From assembly GCA_002423705.1 (NCBI GenBank), contig DINW01000017.1:80181-90498 (forward strand): a DNA stretch of 10,318 bases, in the 5' to 3' direction. Shown one piece after another: positions 7,530 to 10,318 of this stretch. Both the position numbers and the translations under genes were made by a program. The notes below the pieces were generated by a model that was not told the origin of the DNA, made no database searches, and saw only the letters and a program-made list of their open reading frames with translations. Source of the DNA: Clostridium sp. UBA5530. Its GTDB lineage: Bacteria; Bacillota; Clostridia; Clostridiales; Clostridiaceae. Within the stretch, counting starts at the first letter, position 1. Every line of letters begins with the position of its first letter.

Positions 7530-7558
7530 ATTATATATCTTAGAATATTTCCAGTCAA
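7530..7558 (-). promoter_or_regulatory. Predicted vegetative promoter of secDF
   Basis: TTGACT (7558-7553), a 17-nt spacer and a perfect TATAAT (7535-7530) on the minus strand. This is the best sigma-A match in the window. The -35 box begins 12 nt after the scfB stop codon. No terminator lies between scfB and this promoter, so read-through from the scf genes would add to secDF expression. Confidence 0.85.
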
Positions 7559-7570
7559 TAATTGCCTTTA

Positions 7571-8932
7571 TTATTCTTCCATAATTTTGGATTTAAGTGC
7601 AATTGCACATTCGATCCTCTTCTTCTGCATCTTACAGCCTATTTCATAAGGCACATGTATGTCTCCATTAAAGTTAAAGTTATTTGCTTGACATCCACCG
7701 CTACAGTAGAATTTAGCCCAACACTTATCACAGATTGGCTTATTGTATATATGGGCCTCTTTAAAGGCAGCAGAGATTTTTTCATCCATATTTCCATCAG
7801 ATATATTTCCTAATAAAAAGTCTTTATTTCCTACAAATTGGTGACAAGGATATATATCCCCATCAGGTGTTATAGCTACATACTCGTGGCCTGCCCCACA
7901 TCCTGATATCCTTTTATATACACATGGACCTCCATCTAAATCTATATTGAAATGATAAAATCTAAAGGACTTTCCTTTTTTATTTCTTTCTAACATTTCC
8001 TTATACAGCATATCATATTGTTTAAATATTACTGGCAGATCTTCTTCCCTCAAAGAAAGTTCATGTTCCTTTGGAAGAACTACTGGTTCTATAGATATTT
8101 CATCAAAACCCTCATTGGCTAATGCTAAAACATCTTGGAAAAAATCCGTATTTTGCCTAGTAAAGGTTCCTCTAACATAATATTGTTTAGACTTGTCTCT
8201 CTTTGCTACCATTTTCTTGATTTTAGGCATTATAGATTCATAGCTACCTGAGCCATCAAATCTTATTCTGACTTTATCATTTACAGATTTTCTACCATCA
8301 ATTGACAATACTATGTTACCCATATTTTTATCAATATATTCCATTATTTCATCATTCAATAAGGTGGCATTTGTAGTCATGGTAAATCTTATATTCTTGT
8401 TGTGTATTTTCTCTTGTTGCCTTCCATAATCCACAATTTCTTTTATGGCCTTAAATGCCATAAGAGGCTCTCCACCAAACAAATCTATTTCTATGTTTTT
8501 TCTTGGGCCTGATTTCTCTATGACAAAGTCTATTGCTTTTTTGCCAGTTTCTACAGACATAGCCTTCCTTGGTCCCTTATATTCTCCTTCATCTGCGAAG
8601 CAATACTTGCATCTTAGATTGCAATCATGAATTATATTTAGGCATAAAGCTTTTACATATGAAACTCCCTCTGTCTTATTTGCTATATCTGCATACAAAT
8701 CCATAGAGTATAACATACCATTGCTTCTAAGCTCTTTTATATCTATTAAAGCTTCCTGTATATCCTCTTTGTTATATTTATCTTTAAACTTCTCTATTAA
8801 TTCTTCATCTTTTCTAAGATTATCCTCATCAAGAAGATCATAAACTAATTCATCTACTATATGAACGCTCCCTGAATTTACATCTATAACATAATATTCG
8901 CCGTCTTGTATAAATTTATGAATTAATGCCAC
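7571..8932 (-). CDS. scfB: SCIFF radical SAM maturase (SPASM, thioether-forming)
   Basis: A 453-residue radical SAM enzyme of the CteB type, which forms a thioether cross-link in the SCIFF peptide encoded just upstream. Residues 1 to about 75 look like the winged-helix precursor-recognition element of RiPP maturases. The radical SAM cluster motif CNLRCKYC is at 104-111 (C104, C108, C111) and GGEP at 153-156 contacts SAM. The C-terminal SPASM region carries eight cysteines suited to two auxiliary [4Fe-4S] clusters: C337, C345, C363, C401, C404, C410, C414 and C433. The GTG at 8932-8930 is chosen because GGAGGA lies 8 nt upstream and the N-terminus MALIHKF matches the family as I know it. A hairpin in the 64-nt gap after scfA may lower its expression relative to the peptide. 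Length and motifs appear complete. Confidence 0.96.
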   Translation of the reverse strand: MALIHKFIQDGEYYVIDVNSGSVHIVDELVYDLLDEDNLRKDEELIEKFKDKYNKEDIQEALIDIKELRSNGMLYSMDLYADIANKTEGVSYVKALCLNIIHDCNLRCKYCFADEGEYKGPRKAMSVETGKKAIDFVIEKSGPRKNIEIDLFGGEPLMAFKAIKEIVDYGRQQEKIHNKNIRFTMTTNATLLNDEIMEYIDKNMGNIVLSIDGRKSVNDKVRIRFDGSGSYESIMPKIKKMVAKRDKSKQYYVRGTFTRQNTDFFQDVLALANEGFDEISIEPVVLPKEHELSLREEDLPVIFKQYDMLYKEMLERNKKGKSFRFYHFNIDLDGGPCVYKRISGCGAGHEYVAITPDGDIYPCHQFVGNKDFLLGNISDGNMDEKISAAFKEAHIYNKPICDKCWAKFYCSGGCQANNFNFNGDIHVPYEIGCKMQKKRIECAIALKSKIMEE

Positions 8933-8960
8933 TTTCTAATTCCTCCTAAACTAAATATAA

Positions 8961-8982
8961 GGCAGTAACAACTGTTACTGCC
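8961..8982 (-). other. Perfect hairpin between scfA and scfB
   Basis: Arms 8961-8970 and 8973-8982 are perfect 10-base inverted repeats around two bases; sterically this is a 9-bp stem with a 4-nt loop. On the transcript it starts 14 nt after the scfA stop and is followed by TTATATTTAG, too poor in U for an efficient terminator. It could be a partial terminator or a 3'-end stabiliser, giving more precursor than maturase. Confidence 0.6.
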
Positions 8983-8996
8983 AAAATATTTTGTAA

Positions 8997-9134
8997 TTAA
9001 TTTTCGCAAGCTAAGTTTGCAACTGTACATGAAGTCTTGCATGCAGATTGGCAAGAATTAGCACACTCTTTACAACCAGGCTTTTTTAAACTATCTTTTA
9101 TATTAGTCTTGTTGATTGTTCTGATATGTTTCAT
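8997..9134 (-). CDS. scfA: SCIFF six-cysteine ranthipeptide precursor
   Basis: A 45-residue precursor peptide with exactly six cysteines, at positions 21, 24, 28, 32, 36 and 43. The C-terminal half reads SCQSACKTSCTVANLACEN, essentially the SCIFF signature found almost throughout the Clostridia. Cys32 and Thr37 are both present, the pair cross-linked in the Clostridium thermocellum homologue CteA. The N-terminal half is the leader bound by the maturase. The reading frame is open further upstream, but the start is ATG at 9134-9132, with GGAGG 9 nt before it; an upstream ATG would place the promoter inside the gene. The maturase scfB follows. Proposed roles of these peptides include quorum-type signalling in clostridia. 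No dedicated protease or ABC exporter is adjacent, so how this peptide is processed or exported is not shown by the window. Confidence 0.96.
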   Translation of the reverse strand: MKHIRTINKTNIKDSLKKPGCKECANSCQSACKTSCTVANLACEN

Positions 9135-9168
9135 TGCTACATTCCTCCATTCAAGTAATTTCTCAACT

Positions 9169-9197
9169 ATTATATCACATATCTTTCCTATAATAAA
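9169..9197 (-). promoter_or_regulatory. Predicted extended -10 promoter of scfA
   Basis: On the minus strand TGATATAAT (9177-9169) is a perfect extended -10 element. At 17-nt spacing the -35 position is TTTATT (9197-9192), a poor match, which is usual for extended -10 promoters. The start site would be near 9162, about 28 nt before the scfA ATG. This promoter sits in the 70-nt gap after the membrane-protein gene. Confidence 0.65.
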
Positions 9198-9204
9198 GTA
9201 CAAG

Positions 9205-9573
9205 TTATATATTAATGCCTAACATTCCACTTAAAGTTCCAACACTTAAGGCTATCAATATTTGAACAACTATAGTTCCACTAGATGCAAATCCTCCATT
9301 TATCAAGGCTGTTATTATAACTAAAATCATCATGTACATAGCTGAAACCATAAAGCCTGATAACCAACCCTTTTGTCCATTAGCCTTTGAAGAGTATATA
9401 GATCCATATACTATGCTAACGCATGTAATAACCATATACACTGCTGATACCACTTTGGAGGAAAAGTCAAAATAATTCATTAAGATAGAATATATGCCTA
9501 GTAATATAGTTGTTCCAATTACAGCCCTTAGAACCCCTTTGCTTATGTTAAGAAAATATTCACTTTTTCCCAT
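9205..9573 (-). CDS. Small four-helix membrane protein, TIGR04086 family
   Basis: A 122-residue very hydrophobic protein of unknown function. Four membrane helices are likely, at about 12-34, 39-58, 71-91 and 97-119. The polar link between helices 2 and 3 holds a KANGQKGWLSG segment, and the last part is rich in Gly, Ser and Leu. From its size, helices and place between yajC and the SCIFF genes I assign it to the TIGR04086 membrane-protein family, from memory of that family. I chose ATG at 9573-9571 (GGGGGTGG 8 nt upstream). A GTG at 9585 in the same frame is contiguous with the G-rich ribosome binding site and so poorly placed. The ribosome binding site is part of the hairpin after yajC, so translation may depend on read-through and unfolding. 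A link to peptide export or membrane secretion is only a guess from position. Confidence 0.8.
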   Translation of the reverse strand: MGKSEYFLNISKGVLRAVIGTTILLGIYSILMNYFDFSSKVVSAVYMVITCVSIVYGSIYSSKANGQKGWLSGFMVSAMYMMILVIITALINGGFASSGTIVVQILIALSVGTLSGMLGINI

Positions 9574-9577
9574 AAAA

Positions 9578-9619
9578 AAAGCCACCCCCTTCTAACTAAT
9601 ATTATGAAAGGATGACTTT
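9578..9619 (-). terminator. Terminator-like hairpin after yajC that includes the next gene's ribosome binding site
   Basis: Arms 9607-9619 and 9578-9590 can pair over 13 bp, with several G-U pairs, around a 16-nt loop. In the direction of transcription the stem ends in seven T, of which the last four are unpaired. It begins 5 nt after the yajC stop, so it looks like an intrinsic terminator. The 3' arm is AGGGGGTGGCTTT, which is also the Shine-Dalgarno of the membrane-protein gene, whose ATG comes 4 nt after the stem. Confidence 0.65.
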
Positions 9620-9624
9620 AATTA

Positions 9625-9924
9625 TTACTTTTCTTCAGCTACTGCTTCTTCTTTTTTGGACACAACATCGCCAATAGCATTTTTAGTGAACTTTAGTCTT
9701 GTTTTGTCAGGACCTGATTCGATTATAACATAATCATCTTTTATGTTGATTATCTTACCTACTACTCCCCCTCTAGTCATAACTTCATCGTTGACATTTA
9801 GGGAATCCAACATTTGTTGATATTTCTTCTTTCTTTTCTTCTCTGGTAAAAACACCATTAAATACATTAATCCTATCATAAGGACAAAAGGCAATACTAA
9901 AGATAACATGTTTGAACTTGACAT
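9625..9924 (-). CDS. yajC: Preprotein translocase accessory subunit YajC
   Basis: A 99-residue single-span membrane protein that associates with SecDF and SecYEG. The membrane helix is at about 6-26, followed by FLPEKKRKKKYQQML at 25-39, the basic post-membrane stretch typical of YajC. A compact cytoplasmic domain with DEVMTRGGVVGKI at about 46-58 follows, then an acidic, charged tail. Length is normal. The ATG at 9924-9922 has a strong GGAGGTG about 6 nt upstream and lies only 20 nt after the tgt stop, so it is expressed from the tgt transcript. The tgt-yajC-secDF neighbourhood is ancient and widespread; here the last member is separated by the membrane-protein and SCIFF genes. Confidence 0.95.
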   Translation of the reverse strand: MSSSNMLSLVLPFVLMIGLMYLMVFLPEKKRKKKYQQMLDSLNVNDEVMTRGGVVGKIINIKDDYVIIESGPDKTRLKFTKNAIGDVVSKKEEAVAEEK

Positions 9925-9944
9925 TTGGACACCTCCTTATAGTT

Positions 9945-10318
9945 TTAAGCTTTACCATTCCATTGGTTTAATTTTTCTACTTTGAAGTCTTCAAAATAGT
10001 CCCCATCAATGGCATTTCTTATATCACTCAATAGTTTATTATAAAAATATAAATTATGCAATACACAAAGTCTCATAGCCAACATTTCTTTAGCTTTAAA
10101 TAAATGTCTTATATAAGCCTTGGTATAATGAGTACACGCTGGACACTGACAACCTTCATCTATAGGTGAATCATCCAATTCGTATTTAGCATTAAAAAGA
10201 TTTATCTTTCCTCCCTTTGTAAACACATGACCATGCCTTCCGTTTCGCGCTGGCAAAACACAGTCAAAAAAGTCAACACCTCTAGATACTGCTTCTAAAA
10301 TATTACTTGGAGTTCCTA
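9945..10318 (-). CDS. tgt: tRNA-guanine transglycosylase, C-terminal part (5' end outside window)
   Basis: The last 123 residues of bacterial Tgt, which exchanges guanine-34 for preQ1 in tRNAs with GUN anticodons during queuosine synthesis. The frame is open to the window edge, so the TTG at 10256 is an internal Leu codon and not the start. Visible motifs include GVDFFDCVLPARNGRHG, whose second-to-last acidic residue (Asp of FDCV) is the family's covalent nucleophile. CQCPAC, followed 23 residues later by the His of VLHNLYFY, forms the structural zinc site. The C-terminal helical part ends normally with a TAA stop. yajC follows after 20 nt with its own strong ribosome binding site. Nothing looks damaged. 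Confidence 0.96.
   Translation of the reverse strand, partial: GTPSNILEAVSRGVDFFDCVLPARNGRHGHVFTKGGKINLFNAKYELDDSPIDEGCQCPACTHYTKAYIRHLFKAKEMLAMRLCVLHNLYFYNKLLSDIRNAIDGDYFEDFKVEKLNQWNGKA

Noticed and set aside
9135..9203. Upstream extension of scfA giving a 68-residue protein
   Set aside because: The extension covers the predicted extended -10 promoter, and no good ribosome binding site precedes the ATG at 9203. The internal ATG at 9134 has GGAGG at 9 nt and gives the family length of 45.
9574..9585. GTG start adding four residues to the TIGR04086-type protein
   Set aside because: The G-rich ribosome binding site is contiguous with this GTG, leaving no spacer, while the ATG at 9573 is 8 nt from it.
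10254..10256. TTG as a start of a 103-residue gene
   Set aside because: The frame continues upstream with GVDFFDCV, a core Tgt motif including the nucleophile, so TTG is an internal Leu codon of a gene cut by the window edge.

Overview
The window reads as a chromosomal housekeeping region from a low-GC Gram-positive anaerobe of the class Clostridia, most likely Clostridium in the broad sense. The reasons are the AT-rich sequence, strong GGAGG-type ribosome binding sites, a HemZ-type radical SAM haem enzyme, a SCIFF (six cysteines in forty-five residues) ranthipeptide cassette, and the gene order secDF - recJ position - apt - rel - dtd that is shared with other Firmicutes. No species is claimed. 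Every gene I can support lies on the minus strand, so transcription runs from high to low coordinates. I see no mobile element, CRISPR array, tRNA or rRNA, and no gene-free stretch longer than 174 bases.

In the direction of transcription, the first block (10318 to 7571) holds the 3' end of tgt (queuosine tRNA modification) and yajC (Sec accessory). A small membrane protein of the TIGR04086 type follows, then scfA (45-residue SCIFF precursor) and scfB (its radical SAM/SPASM maturase). A terminator-like hairpin between yajC and the membrane-protein gene uses that gene's Shine-Dalgarno as one stem arm. scfA has its own extended -10 promoter, and a perfect hairpin separates scfA from scfB.

The second block is secDF (7396 to 5249), a single fused SecD-SecF protein. 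It has a near-consensus promoter, a leader of about 125 nt and a strong intrinsic terminator. YajC and SecDF are partners in the Sec translocon, so the SCIFF cassette sits between two genes of one complex.

The third block starts at a second near-consensus promoter. It holds a 270-residue protein at the place where recJ normally lies, followed by apt (adenine salvage). The recJ-position protein keeps the RecJ DHH-domain framework but has lost nearly all metal-binding residues and the whole DHHA1/OB part. I consider this apparent pseudo-nuclease the most interesting item in the window.

The fourth block has its own promoter and a 5' leader hairpin. It runs rel (bifunctional ppGpp synthetase/hydrolase), dtd (D-aminoacyl-tRNA deacylase), a glyoxalase-II-like metallo-hydrolase and hemZ, which leaves the window. 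Gaps of 11-18 nt between these four suggest one operon joining stringent response, translation quality control and haem-related metabolism.
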